Shown piece after piece: positions 46,446 through 55,860 of a DNA stretch of 64,000 nt. How positions within the stretch are numbered: position 1 is the stretch's first letter; the number at the start of each line of letters is the position of its first letter. The notes beneath the pieces were generated by a model. It was not told the DNA's origin, did no database searches, and saw nothing but the letters and a program-made list of their open reading frames with translations. The DNA is taken from contig NZ_CANMFF010000013.1 in NCBI RefSeq assembly GCF_947497005.1, positions 1 to 64,000 on the forward strand, read 5' to 3'. The DNA is from an uncultured Ruegeria sp. Lineage in GTDB: Bacteria; Pseudomonadota; Alphaproteobacteria; Rhodobacterales; Rhodobacteraceae. Position numbers and translations under genes: made by a program.

Positions 46446-47945
46446 TTTGCCGCTCTCCTTTCGGATCAAAGAAGTGGTGCGACACCACCTTTGCAGTCAG
46501 TGTCTCATCGCCAACGAAGTTCACCACACGGACAGTTTCACCTTTCCGGGATGAGCCGTTTTTCAACAGGGCAAGGGCGATGTTTTTTCCCAGAGCAGGC
46601 GAGTAGGTGGTGGAAGAGACTCGCCCATCGCCATGCCCCTTTGTCTCCCCCGTCTCCGGGAAGAGAATGGAACCGGATTTGGTACCCGTAGCACCGTCGA
46701 TTTCAAGACCAACCAAGGTCGGACGTTCCGGATCTTTCAAGACCGGACGTTTCCGCAAGATCAAGCCAACAAACGGCTTCTTCGATGATGCAAACGCTTC
46801 GAGGCCAAGATCCTTCGTCGTTGTCCGGCCTTCAAGTTCGGGCCCGGCAACGTGCCCTTTTTCGATCCTCAGCGCGCTCATGGATTCCGTGCCGTAAGGC
46901 TTGATCCGATACTTCTGGCTTTGTTCATGAAGAGTTTCCCAAACTGCGCGAGCATAGCCCGACGGGATGTACACTTCATAAGCCAGCTCACCAGAATACG
47001 GCATCCGGTGAATTCGGACCTCGACCCCATCAAGCTTGGCATAAGTAAAGTGATTGTTGGGCAGTGCTTCACGGCTCAGATCAGCACCCTTGAAGACGTT
47101 CGACAACAAGTCGCGGGATTTTGGGCCTGCCACAGCGATGGCAGCCCATTGATCCGTTACAGTGGTCACATGGACTTTCAGGTCTTTCCAGGCGGTTTGC
47201 AGAAGATGTTCCGAAAAAGCCGGGACCTTTGCGGCATTCGCTATGGTGGTCGACATGAAGTAGTCATGTTCACCCAAACGCGCCGTGGCCCCGTCGTCCA
47301 TGACGAAACCGTCTTCACGCAACATCACGCCGTAGCGCAAGCGTCCGACCTGCAATGTCTTCCATCCGTTGACATACATCCGGTTCAGGAATTCAGCAGC
47401 GTCGGGGCCTTGAACAGCGATTTTTCCGAGGGTCGAGACATCAACCATCCCAACATTCTCGCGCACATGAGTTGCTTCGCGAATATAGGCCTCGTCGAGA
47501 CCTTCGCCTGCCTCCGCGTAGTACCAAGGCCGCATCCAGGCCCCGGCTTCGGTTATCTTGGCGCCATTCTCGACATGCCAGTGGTGTATTGGCGAAAGCC
47601 GCGTTGGCTGGAAGTGCTTTCCATGTTCGTGGCCAACCAAAGAAGCCATTGAGATCGGAGTAAACGGAGGCCGGAAGGTTGTGGTTCCGACTTCTGGGAT
47701 TTTCTTTCCCCGAAGCTCTGACATACGCGCCAGCGCATTGACGTTAGAAAGCTTGCCTTGGTCGGTCGCCATCCCCGTCGTAGTGTACCGTTTCAGGTGC
47801 TCAACCGATACATAGCCTTCGAGGTGGGCCTGGTCGATGTCGCTGATTTTGACGTCATGCTGGAAGTCGACAAAGGCTTTGCCCTGACATTTTCCATTGG
47901 TGCCGACGACTGCCCAGATCGGTTCGATGCCTCGTTGCCAGTACC
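46438..47945 (-). pseudogene. soxA: Sarcosine oxidase alpha subunit, 5'-truncated
   Basis: The open frame (46438-47772, 444 codons from an internal ATG) is the C-terminal half of SoxA, holding the glycine-cleavage-T-like folate domain (MVDVSTLGKIAVQGPDAAEFL; GLEAFASSKKPFVGLI). Upstream of that ATG the same frame continues to about 47945 with KAFVDFQHDVKISDI and VSVEHLKRYTTTG. This is the normal SoxA sequence preceding it, so the ATG is not the true start. Full SoxA is about 1000 residues; the FAD/NAD-binding N-terminal half is missing, and the sequence beyond is a different gene on the other strand. Confidence 0.78.
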
Positions 47946-48497
47946 CATTTTGGCCATGAGAACATTATTCGCTTCTGCGATCGTCCGTTCTCATCCGTCT
48001 CCCAGATAGATGCGGCCTTGTTGGAAAACCTGTGGAATCTGGTCAAACCTGACGATCACCTATGCGTTTTGGGAGACTTTGCCTTTGGCGCGAAGGCGAA
48101 AGACAGCGCATACGTCGAGACAATCTTCACTCAACTTCCAGGAGCAGAGCGACATCTGGTGATTGGGAACCATGATTTGGAGCCAACACTGGATTTACCC
48201 TGGGACTCCGTTTCGAACTACAAGGAACTTCGAGACGGCCCGCAAAACCAGTTGAATACACTTTGCCACTACCCAATGGTCACATAGAACCACGCCCGCA
48301 GAGGGGCGTTGCAGTTCTTTGGTCATGTCCATAACAACTGGCGTGGCACGCGGAACTCGGTGAGTGTTTGCGTTGATGTCTGGGACTTCAAACCCGTTAC
48401 CTTCGATGATGTTGCGCGACGGGCGAAAAAACTGCCGGAAAACAGGCATTGGGCAGACGTGGAACCGAGATCGTCTCAGTTTGAGTTCGGGGAGTGA
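47943..48497 (+). pseudogene. Metallophosphoesterase, 5'-truncated and interrupted by TAG
   Basis: From about 47943 the frame reads THFGHENIIRF, then VLGDFAFGA and LVIGNHDLE: metal-binding motifs of calcineurin-like phosphoesterases. The first strand with its DxH start is missing, because the sequence switches to soxA at that point. A TAG at 48285-48287 replaces a Trp in the expected HYPMVTWNH stretch; the frame then continues through FFGHVHNNW, the last metal motif. The gene is doubly inactivated. The largest open piece alone (48018-48287) lacks essential motifs. Confidence 0.75.
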
Positions 48498-48972
48498 GGC
48501 TGGGTGGCTGGTGGTTAATCAGACATATTTTGGGCGTGAAAGATGCGACTCGGACCTTCGCTGCGACAAGTTGTAATGGTGGCAATGCGAGACAAAACGG
48601 CCCTTGCCCTTTCAGAACGAAAGGCCGCTTTGGACGCTTTGCGACAGCAGCGAAAAACAGCAAGGGCGGCAAAGCTGACCTTCGCTGTGAGCGCGAACCG
48701 ATGTAGGCGCCAGCAAGAAAGCCGACATTCAAACGGCGGGCATTTCAGAGGTTAAATTGCCCCAGCGCCAGTTGGTTCTGAACCTAAATGCAGACAAAAT
48801 ACTGAGTTATCGACTTGGAGATCGATTGCGGAAGAGATCGTTAAGACTAAACTTTCCAAGTTTGCGGCACCTAAATAGCTCCCGGACAGAAGCGGTACGA
48901 CTCTGTGATTGCAAGGCATTCGCTTAGCCTGCAATGTTGCATGGCAATTCTCCAATCCTAAGAGGACCATCC
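48498..48972. other. Intergenic region with repeat-like sequence
   Basis: No gene family is recognisable. The segment GACCTTCGCTG occurs twice in related form (about 48559 and 48679), and GGCCGCTTTGGACG near 48624 resembles the dispersed-repeat motif. TAAGAGGA at its end is the ribosome site of the following gene. Confidence 0.4.
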
Positions 48973-49764
48973 ATGTCTCGACTTTCAGAACGCAAAGATT
49001 TTGCTGTCGCGGTCTGCGAGGAGGCTGGGGTATTAGCCCAAAGGTATTTCGCGGATCGGGGTAACCTTGTCGTTGATCAAAAAGGCGCTCAGGACTGGGT
49101 CAGCGAGGCGGACAGGAATGTCGAGACATTCATTCGTCAAAGGATTGCGGAGGTGTGGCCCAAAGATGGGGTTTTTGGTGAAGAGCACGGCGCGGTAGCA
49201 GGCGAGAGTGGCTTTGACTGGGTGATTGACCCTATCGATGGAACGACTAATTTCGTCAACGGCATACCTGCATGGACTATTGTCCTGGCGGGTGTCACCG
49301 AAGGGAAAACAGCGGTCGGCGTGATCCGTGATCCAAATGCGGATGAAACTTTTGTGGCAACGCGCGGAGAAGCAGCGACACTCAACGGATCACCAATGCG
49401 AGTCGCGTCAGGGGTGGCGTTGCGGGACGGAACAGTCGCCGTAGGGTATTCGAACCGGGTCAAGACCCGCCATGTTTTACCTGTAGTCGAGAATCTGATC
49501 GAGCATGGTGCTATGTTTCACAGAAACGCCAGCGGAGCGCTTTCATTGGCCTACGTCGCTGCCGGACGCCTCTTGGGTTATGTGGAGGAACACATGAACG
49601 CCTGGGATTGTCTGGCTGGACAATTGCTGGTCGCGGAAGCGGGTGGCGTTGTTGAGGATCAGAACGCCGATGCTATGATCCGAGAAGGTGGGCGCGTAAT
49701 AGTGGGTACTCCGGATGTTTTCGAGACGTTGCTTGAAATCGCAGAAAACGCCTGGAACGCTTAA
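48973..49764 (+). CDS. Inositol monophosphatase family protein
   Basis: A 263-residue cytoplasmic Mg2+-dependent phosphatase. The three metal motifs are present: VFGEEHG with the Glu, WVIDPIDGTTNFV, and WDCLAGQLLVAEAGG. The family removes phosphate from inositol phosphates, histidinol phosphate, PAP or sugar phosphates; this one cannot be assigned further. The start at 48973 is chosen for AAGAGGA just before it. It converges on the histidine phosphatase, 3 nt apart. Confidence 0.9.
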   Translation: MSRLSERKDFAVAVCEEAGVLAQRYFADRGNLVVDQKGAQDWVSEADRNVETFIRQRIAEVWPKDGVFGEEHGAVAGESGFDWVIDPIDGTTNFVNGIPAWTIVLAGVTEGKTAVGVIRDPNADETFVATRGEAATLNGSPMRVASGVALRDGTVAVGYSNRVKTRHVLPVVENLIEHGAMFHRNASGALSLAYVAAGRLLGYVEEHMNAWDCLAGQLLVAEAGGVVEDQNADAMIREGGRVIVGTPDVFETLLEIAENAWNA

Positions 49765-49767
49765 CGT

Positions 49768-50334
49768 CTACGCAAACGAAATCCAATGTGAAGCAGGTTT
49801 GAGCGTCGAAAAATCTGCCTGCCAGAAATGGCCTTGTGAGGGCTGGTCGTATTTGCGGTCAATCGAGCAATACGAAAGTGCGCACCACAACAACGTGCCG
49901 ACCGCTCCGTGCGTAACAATTGCAAGATCCCCGGCACCATGCATCTGGACAATCTCTGTTACTGCCCGATGAATGCGTATCTGCGCCTCGACAGCTGTTT
50001 CCCAACCGCGATAGCTCATTTCCGGCTGAGCAAAGAATGCATCAGCTGCTGCCTCGAAATCGTCCCGAGGCAAATAACCGGTGGCGCTGCGGTCGTTTTC
50101 ACCAAGACCCAAGTGGTAATTTACGGGTAGCGTTCGTGGTGCTGCAAGGATCTCGCCTGTTTCACGGGCCTTTCGCTCGCCACTGGTCCAAATCTGTGCG
50201 ACTTTCGACAAGACTTCATTGGATGCAAATTCAGTAGCGCGTTTGCGGCCCGTCGCACTCAAGCCCCACTCTGTTATCGGGACGACCCGATCGATATAAA
50301 CCTCGGGATGTGTGATGAGCACAAGTTTCGGCAT
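49768..50334 (-). CDS. Histidine phosphatase family protein with variant RHG motif
   Basis: A 188-residue phosphoglycerate-mutase-fold protein. The first catalytic box is LITHPEV: the nucleophilic His (9) remains, but the preceding Arg is Thr and the Gly is Pro. Later motifs (SGERKARETGEIL and VTHGAVGTLL with the second His) are intact. This THP-type variant is also seen in relatives, as I recall. The gene directly abuts the transporter ATPase gene (0-nt gap) and is the last of a four-gene leftward operon. It is therefore likely to handle a phosphorylated import product. Confidence 0.82.
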   Translation of the reverse strand: MPKLVLITHPEVYIDRVVPITEWGLSATGRKRATEFASNEVLSKVAQIWTSGERKARETGEILAAPRTLPVNYHLGLGENDRSATGYLPRDDFEAAADAFFAQPEMSYRGWETAVEAQIRIHRAVTEIVQMHGAGDLAIVTHGAVGTLLWCALSYCSIDRKYDQPSQGHFWQADFSTLKPASHWISFA

Positions 50335-51405
50335 TTAGTCCGGCAAAAGCACGGGCCCTTTGTCAGCAAAGCCCATCCTGATTTCGGTGCCAGGTTCAAG
50401 CGGCGCATCGACATCATCGTGGACGGCAAAAACCTGACCGAATGCACCGATCAGCGTGTATTCCATCCGAACGCCAACATAGGTCGCCTTAGCCACTTTG
50501 GCTGGAATACCTTGATCTGAACCGATCACCAGGCGTGAGGGTCGCACGGCGATGGTTGCGGTCCCTTTGGACAAGCCGCGGCGTGGCAGCGAGTGGCGGT
50601 AGCCTTCGATTTCGATGGTTGCCATGTCGCCATCTGTATCCACGATTTGGCAGTTCAAAAGATTCGCCTCACCGATGAAATCGGCAACAAACCGGTCATT
50701 CGGGGCATCATAAAGTTGGCGTGGAGTGCCCATCTGAGCGATCGCTGCGTTGCGCATGACAACAATCTCATCCGAGACCGCCAGTGCCTCCTCCTGATCG
50801 TGGGTCACGTAAACAACTGTTAAACCGAGGTCTTGCTGGATTGCCCGAATATCCTCACGAACCTGACGGCGAAGCTTGGCGTCAAGGTTGGACAACGGCT
50901 CATCAAACAGCAGTACTTGCGGCTCAAGAACCAGTGCGCGTGCGACGGCTACACGCTGTTGCTGGCCGCCGGACAGCTCTGACGGCAGACGGTTATCGAA
51001 CCCCTTAAGGCCAACCAACTCCAGCCCATCAGAAGCGCGCTTGCGGGCCTCGTTCTTAGCGAAGCCCGAGAACGTGAGGCCATACATCACGTTCTCCAGT
51101 ACGCTCATGTGCGGGAACAGTGCGTAGGACTGGAACACCATTGATACGTCCCGGTCAGTTGCGGGCAGCTTTGTGACGTCACGATCACCAATCAAGATCT
51201 TGCCCGAACTTGCCATCTCTAACCCAGCGATCATACGCAGTGTCGTTGTCTTCCCGCAGCCCGAGGGGCCAAGCAACGTGACAAGTTTTCCTGCTTCGAC
51301 ATGAAGATTGATGTTGTCGACCGCGACGACATCCTTGCCGAACACTTTCGACACATTTTCAAAGCGAACCGGGGCGGCCTTTGAGCCGATTTTTCTGTCG
51401 GTCAT
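50335..51405 (-). CDS. ABC transporter ATP-binding protein (FbpC/AfuC type)
   Basis: A 356-residue ATPase. Walker A GPSGCGKTT, signature LSGGQQQRVAVARAL, Walker B LLFDEPLSNLD and a C-terminal TOBE-type domain (about 280-350) are present. The type is that of iron(III), spermidine and AfuC hexose-phosphate transporters. It overlaps the permease gene by 4 nt. Confidence 0.9.
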   Translation of the reverse strand: MTDRKIGSKAAPVRFENVSKVFGKDVVAVDNINLHVEAGKLVTLLGPSGCGKTTTLRMIAGLEMASSGKILIGDRDVTKLPATDRDVSMVFQSYALFPHMSVLENVMYGLTFSGFAKNEARKRASDGLELVGLKGFDNRLPSELSGGQQQRVAVARALVLEPQVLLFDEPLSNLDAKLRRQVREDIRAIQQDLGLTVVYVTHDQEEALAVSDEIVVMRNAAIAQMGTPRQLYDAPNDRFVADFIGEANLLNCQIVDTDGDMATIEIEGYRHSLPRRGLSKGTATIAVRPSRLVIGSDQGIPAKVAKATYVGVRMEYTLIGAFGQVFAVHDDVDAPLEPGTEIRMGFADKGPVLLPD

Positions 51406-53618
51406 GGCGAAGTCTCCGTTCCCAGCAGCGTGCGTCGGCCGATCTGGACCCGGCCAACGAGAAGTTGCAATAGTCCGACGGCCGCCAGCATCACAATGAT
51501 CAGCGTTGTCGAATAGGCGATGGCCAGACCGTAATCATTATTCTCGACCCGCCCGATAATATAGCTGGTCGCCATGTCGTATTCCGCGCTGACCAGAAAG
51601 ATGACGGCGGAAATCGCCGTCATGGCGCGAACAAAACTGTAGACAAGCGCCGCCAGTATCGCCGGACGAAGAAGTGGAAGGATGATATTTCGAAACGTCT
51701 GCCACGAGTTCGCACCTAGGGTCAGCGAAGATTCATCTAGGCTACGGTCAAGCTGCGACATGCTGGCGATACCCGCACGGACGCCGACCGGCATGTTGCG
51801 AAAGATAAAGCTGACAACCAGGATAACGCCTGTACCAGTGATTTCGATTGGCGGAACGTTGAAGGCAAGGATGTAGCTGACGCCGATCACAGTGCCGGGG
51901 ATCGCGAATGACAGCATGGTGCCGAATTCAAAAGCGTTCTTGCCGGCAAAACTCTGCCGGGTCAGCAGATAGGCCGTTACCAGCCCAACGGCGGCGGTCA
52001 AGGGTGCGGCGATGGCAGCGATGGTGATGGTAGTCCAGAAACTGTCCCAAGCTGCTCCGGTCCAGCGAATGCCCTCTTCTTCGAAGCGAACGGAGAAAGC
52101 CGTGACATAGTGTTTGAGCGTAAGTGAGTTGTTGACGCCCCATAGCTCGACGACACTGCCATAGACGATCATCGCATAGACGATAATCGTGAACAAACCC
52201 CAACCTAGGGCCACAACCAGCACAGGCACAGAAAGGCCGCTTGGCATCAGAGGGTGTACGCCTGCGTCGCCTTTACCGGTGACGGTGGTGTAACTTTTCT
52301 TACCCAGCCAAATGCGCTGCGCGTAAAAAGCGGAAAGGGTGAAGAACAAAAGCACCATGGCCAGAACCGCAGCGCGCCCCTGATCGTATTGAGCGCCGAC
52401 AATGGCAAAGAAAATCTCGGTCGACAACACATCGAAGTTGCCCCCCAACACAAGGGGGTTGCCGAAATCCGCCATGCTTTCGATGAACCCCAGAAGAAAA
52501 GCATTGGCCAATCCTGGGCGCATCAAAGGCAACGAAACGGTCTTGAAGGTCTGCCATCTGCTAGCCCGTAACGTCTGGGCTGCTTCTTCCATCGAAGGTG
52601 AGACACCTTCAACCACGCCAATCAGAACGAGGAAGGCGATAGGCGTAAATGCCAGCGTCTGAGCAATCAAAATACCGGGCATACCATAAAGCCAGCGCGT
52701 TGGCTGCGTGCCAAAAAGCTCGGCAAAGAACTGGGTGACCGAACCGGACAGACCAAAAAGCAGAATTAGTGCAAGGCCAATTACAAAAGGTGGCGTGATG
52801 ATCGGCAGGACGGTCAAAGCCCGCAGCGCGCGCTTGTAGCGGATACCCGAACGCGTCACGACCAGCGCAAAGCACAACCCCAAAACTGTTGTGATGAAGC
52901 CAACAAGGATGGCGAGGAACAGTGAATTCCAGGCTGCCCCACATTTGGCACCCCAGAAACAACCCAGGCCCCAAAGCCTGTCATCGAAGAACTTTGAAAA
53001 GAAAACCGCAACGGAATAGGCCCCGTCTTCGGTCACGAAGGCGGCAAACAGCATCTTGGCGATGGGGAAAAAGACAAAGGCTGTGACAATGGTGATTACG
53101 CCGCCGATCGCGCTGACGACAAAGACGTCTCCGTTGATGGCACCTCGCGCGGCGATGCCTTGGGTCAGCAGGAACAGGAAGCTGGTTGCGCAGATCATCG
53201 CGCCGTAGCCCATCCCAAATTGGCGGTCGCCAAGTTCGCCAAACACCGCCTCCAACCAAGCGAAGTTGAAGCCTCTGATACCGATACTGAATCCCTGAGC
53301 GATCAACCAGCCGAAGCCGAGCGCGCCGGACAGGATCAATATGCGGGCAAAAAATGGGTCAGATTTGGCGCGCGGCAGTACCAAGAGTGGCAGGGACAGG
53401 GTGATGAGAAGCGGAGCAAGCCAGAGTTTCTCGCCTTGTCCGATCAGAAAAGCCGCAGGCGCATAGTCTTCGTCAAACGGATATCCGTCCACAAGCCACT
53501 CAAACGACCAGAGGCCCCCGTCGACCATGTACCAAGGCAGCAGGCAGAATCCGACCCACCCGGCGATGATCCAGAATATCAGGACCGGATGGGTCATTTT
53601 TGTTGCTTTGTCAGTCAT
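51402..53618 (-). CDS. ABC transporter permease, fused double unit (AfuB type)
   Basis: A 738-residue permease with two BPD_transp_1 cores: EAA-like loops near the middle (MEEAAQTLRASRWQTFKTV) and near the end (DESSLTLGANSWQTFRNI). Its extended N-terminal membrane region (about 10-190) makes it longer than FbpB-type permeases and closer to AfuB. It abuts the binding-protein gene without a gap. It forms the whole membrane pore. Confidence 0.9.
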   Translation of the reverse strand: MTDKATKMTHPVLIFWIIAGWVGFCLLPWYMVDGGLWSFEWLVDGYPFDEDYAPAAFLIGQGEKLWLAPLLITLSLPLLVLPRAKSDPFFARILILSGALGFGWLIAQGFSIGIRGFNFAWLEAVFGELGDRQFGMGYGAMICATSFLFLLTQGIAARGAINGDVFVVSAIGGVITIVTAFVFFPIAKMLFAAFVTEDGAYSVAVFFSKFFDDRLWGLGCFWGAKCGAAWNSLFLAILVGFITTVLGLCFALVVTRSGIRYKRALRALTVLPIITPPFVIGLALILLFGLSGSVTQFFAELFGTQPTRWLYGMPGILIAQTLAFTPIAFLVLIGVVEGVSPSMEEAAQTLRASRWQTFKTVSLPLMRPGLANAFLLGFIESMADFGNPLVLGGNFDVLSTEIFFAIVGAQYDQGRAAVLAMVLLFFTLSAFYAQRIWLGKKSYTTVTGKGDAGVHPLMPSGLSVPVLVVALGWGLFTIIVYAMIVYGSVVELWGVNNSLTLKHYVTAFSVRFEEEGIRWTGAAWDSFWTTITIAAIAAPLTAAVGLVTAYLLTRQSFAGKNAFEFGTMLSFAIPGTVIGVSYILAFNVPPIEITGTGVILVVSFIFRNMPVGVRAGIASMSQLDRSLDESSLTLGANSWQTFRNIILPLLRPAILAALVYSFVRAMTAISAVIFLVSAEYDMATSYIIGRVENNDYGLAIAYSTTLIIVMLAAVGLLQLLVGRVQIGRRTLLGTETSP

Positions 53619-54644
53619 TTATTGCGGCAGAACCGAAACCTCTTCATCCCATTTCTGCAGCAGCCGCTTGCGCTCATCAGACGAGCCATACTTCTTGAAA
53701 TCATAGTCAATCAGTTTGATCTGACTCATGTCAGGGGCGCTTTCAGATGTTTCAGCACCTTTGTTCGATGGCACCTGGAACGCATTGACCTGCAAGGCAA
53801 GGTTCTGAGCTTCGGGCGAAAGCGCCCAATCATAGAACTTCTTGGCTTCTTCCTCGTTGCGGGCACCTTCGATAATCGACATGGAGCCAATTTCGTAACC
53901 AGTGCCCTCACAAGGTGCCACAACCTTGATCGGGAACCCCGAGACGGCTTGTTTTACCGCGTCGTGCATAAAGACAATGCCGATGGTGTTCTCACCACGA
54001 CCGGCAGACTTGATCGGAGCCGAGCCTGATTTGGTGTATTGGTTGATGTTCGAATGCAGACCTTTCATGAAATCAAAGCCCTCATCCTCACCGAATATCT
54101 GCACCATTGAAGCCAGCGTCGTATATGCCGTCCCTGACGAGTTCGGGTTCGCCATCTGAACGTGACCTTTGTATTCCGGCTTTAACAGGTCTTTCCAGCA
54201 GGCAGGTTCGGGCAGATTGTTCGCGGCAACAAGGTCGGCATTGTAGCCATATCCAAGCGCACCCGAATAAATGCCGATCGTCCTGTTGCCAGCACTTTCG
54301 GCCTGAGAAATCGCCCAATCATGAAGTTGGTCACGCATTGGCGACACGTATTCCATCGTCAGGCCTTCTTCGGCCGCCTGCAAATGGGGGTCACCGGTAC
54401 CACCCCACCAAACGTCACCTTTTGGGTTCGAACTTTCGGCACGGATTTGCGCAAAGGTCTCGCCCGATGACTTCCGGGTCATATTTACGTCGATCCCTGT
54501 CGCATCTTCGAAGCTGCGCGCCATAAGCTGACACCAATCCTCCTGAGCCGAGCAATAGAAGGTCAACTTTTCCGCCTGCGCCGCCGACAAAGACGCCGCC
54601 AGGGCAATCATCGATCCGACGGCAGTGGATGTCACTTTCTTCAT
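53619..54644 (-). CDS. ABC transporter substrate-binding protein (AfuA-like)
   Basis: A 341-residue periplasmic binding protein of the iron/AfuA cluster, with a signal peptide (1-24, SAAQAEK). GDVWWGGTGDPHLQAAEEG and the segment HDAVKQAVSGFPIK are strongly like AfuA, the hexose-phosphate-binding protein, as I recall it. The tyrosines of iron-binding FbpA are not obvious. The operon also encodes a phosphatase, so a phosphorylated ligand is more likely than ferric iron; this is inference. First gene of the leftward operon, 347 nt from the divergent DeoR gene. Confidence 0.83.
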   Translation of the reverse strand: MKKVTSTAVGSMIALAASLSAAQAEKLTFYCSAQEDWCQLMARSFEDATGIDVNMTRKSSGETFAQIRAESSNPKGDVWWGGTGDPHLQAAEEGLTMEYVSPMRDQLHDWAISQAESAGNRTIGIYSGALGYGYNADLVAANNLPEPACWKDLLKPEYKGHVQMANPNSSGTAYTTLASMVQIFGEDEGFDFMKGLHSNINQYTKSGSAPIKSAGRGENTIGIVFMHDAVKQAVSGFPIKVVAPCEGTGYEIGSMSIIEGARNEEEAKKFYDWALSPEAQNLALQVNAFQVPSNKGAETSESAPDMSQIKLIDYDFKKYGSSDERKRLLQKWDEEVSVLPQ

Positions 54645-54891
54645 TATTCTTCCTCCCTTAGTGTTTAATGCGTCCGGGTTTCCCGGTTCTACAATGCCCG
54701 TCCTCGTGCAGCCTTACGAAATCTCTCTTTGACAGTCGGGGCTTCCTGATCGTCTGTCAAAACCTTTGGATAATGCGTCGGGTCTTTTGCATCCGCCAAC
54801 TTCGCCAAGAGAAACCAGCGACGCTCCCGGTCTTTTTTAAGAAATTTATCAGCCTGCCTATATTGCTCTGTCCCTTGAAATCTTTGATGTC

Positions 54892-54907
54892 TTGTGAATT
54901 TTCACAA
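54892..54907. promoter_or_regulatory. Candidate operator in the DeoR/transporter divergent gap
   Basis: TTGTGAA-TT-TTCACAA is a perfect 7-bp inverted repeat with a 2-nt spacer, 85 nt before the DeoR start, within the 347-nt gap between the two divergent operons. The gap is otherwise A/T-rich with no recognised gene. It is the best candidate for control of both operons, though a CRP/FNR-like site cannot be excluded. Confidence 0.5.
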
Positions 54908-54991
54908 CGGATTGAGGATTATGCAACAAAAATTATTGCAAAATGCCCGAAATCCCACAGAATTAAATTCTGAAAATATTCGAGTCGTTGA

Positions 54992-55801
54992 ATGTCCAAA
55001 ACAAAAACGCGCGGCAAAAAATCTGAAAAGAGTCAGGGTCGGGTCAAAAAGTCCGACAGGCGCCAGCAGATTCTGCTGGAATTGAAACTTCGTCCTCACG
55101 TCCGCATCAACGATTTAGCACAGCGTTTCAATGTCTCGAATGAGACAGTGCGCCGGGACTTTGACGCCCTGTCTAACGAAGGCCTGATCGCGCGCGCGCA
55201 TGGCGGGGCATCAGCCCCAATGCAAGGCCACTATCCAAGCCTGGAAGAACGAACCAGCGCGCAAATCGAAGAGCGCGAGAGGATCGGCATTAGCGCGGCA
55301 GGACTTATTCAGGACGGCGAAACCGTCATGGTCGATTCCGGCTCGACGACCATCGAGATGGCGCGCGCGCTTGCGTATCTGAGCATCCAGTGCACGGTGA
55401 TCACCAATTCAATTCCCATAGCAATGACCCTCGGGCATAGCCCCGCCCAAGTCTTGCTCTGCCCCGGAGAATATTTGGCGACTGAATCTGCAACGATCGG
55501 AACCGAGACATTGGAATTCCTGTCTCGTTTCAACGTCGACAGGTGCATGATCGGTTCATCAGGTTTCTCAGCTGAAGGTCCTTCTGAGACAGTGCGAGGT
55601 TTTGCAGCAGTAAAAAGGATGATGCTGACACGTGCCGCGAAACGCCACCTTCTCATTGATTCAGGAAAATTTGGGCGCAGAGGCCTGGCTCAGGTAGGGG
55701 ATCTTACCGGGCTGGATTCCATAGTCACCGACACAAAACCGACAGGAGAATTGCTTAATATAATTGACGGTGCCGAGGTCGATATCCTCATCGCCGGGTA
55801 A
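54992..55801 (+). CDS. DeoR/GlpR family transcriptional regulator
   Basis: A 269-residue DeoR regulator. A basic N-terminal extension (KKSEKSQGRVKK) comes before the HTH (about 38-75, RFNVSNETVRRDFDALS). The DeoR_C domain (MVDSGSTTIEMARAL; LIDSGKFGRRGL) senses a phosphorylated metabolite in known members. It lies between two divergent importer operons and starts the rightward one, 59 nt before phnD, so it may control both. Confidence 0.88.
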   Translation: MSKTKTRGKKSEKSQGRVKKSDRRQQILLELKLRPHVRINDLAQRFNVSNETVRRDFDALSNEGLIARAHGGASAPMQGHYPSLEERTSAQIEERERIGISAAGLIQDGETVMVDSGSTTIEMARALAYLSIQCTVITNSIPIAMTLGHSPAQVLLCPGEYLATESATIGTETLEFLSRFNVDRCMIGSSGFSAEGPSETVRGFAAVKRMMLTRAAKRHLLIDSGKFGRRGLAQVGDLTGLDSIVTDTKPTGELLNIIDGAEVDILIAG

Positions 55802-55860
55802 GAATGAAAAGGAATGACTAACAGCGGCTTACATAAACCGCATATAATTGGGAGGAAAAC

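Noticed and set aside
288..48497. Stop-codon recoding as explanation for the several in-frame TAG and TGA codons
   Set aside because: Intact neighbouring genes use the same stops normally, both TAG and TGA are involved, and most affected genes are also truncated or fused. Independent decay is simpler.
53619..54644. Ferric-iron uptake as the role of the AfuABC-like transporter
   Set aside because: The permease and ATPase would fit, but the binding protein resembles AfuA, lacks obvious iron-binding tyrosines, and the operon ends with a phosphatase. Iron is kept only as a less likely alternative.
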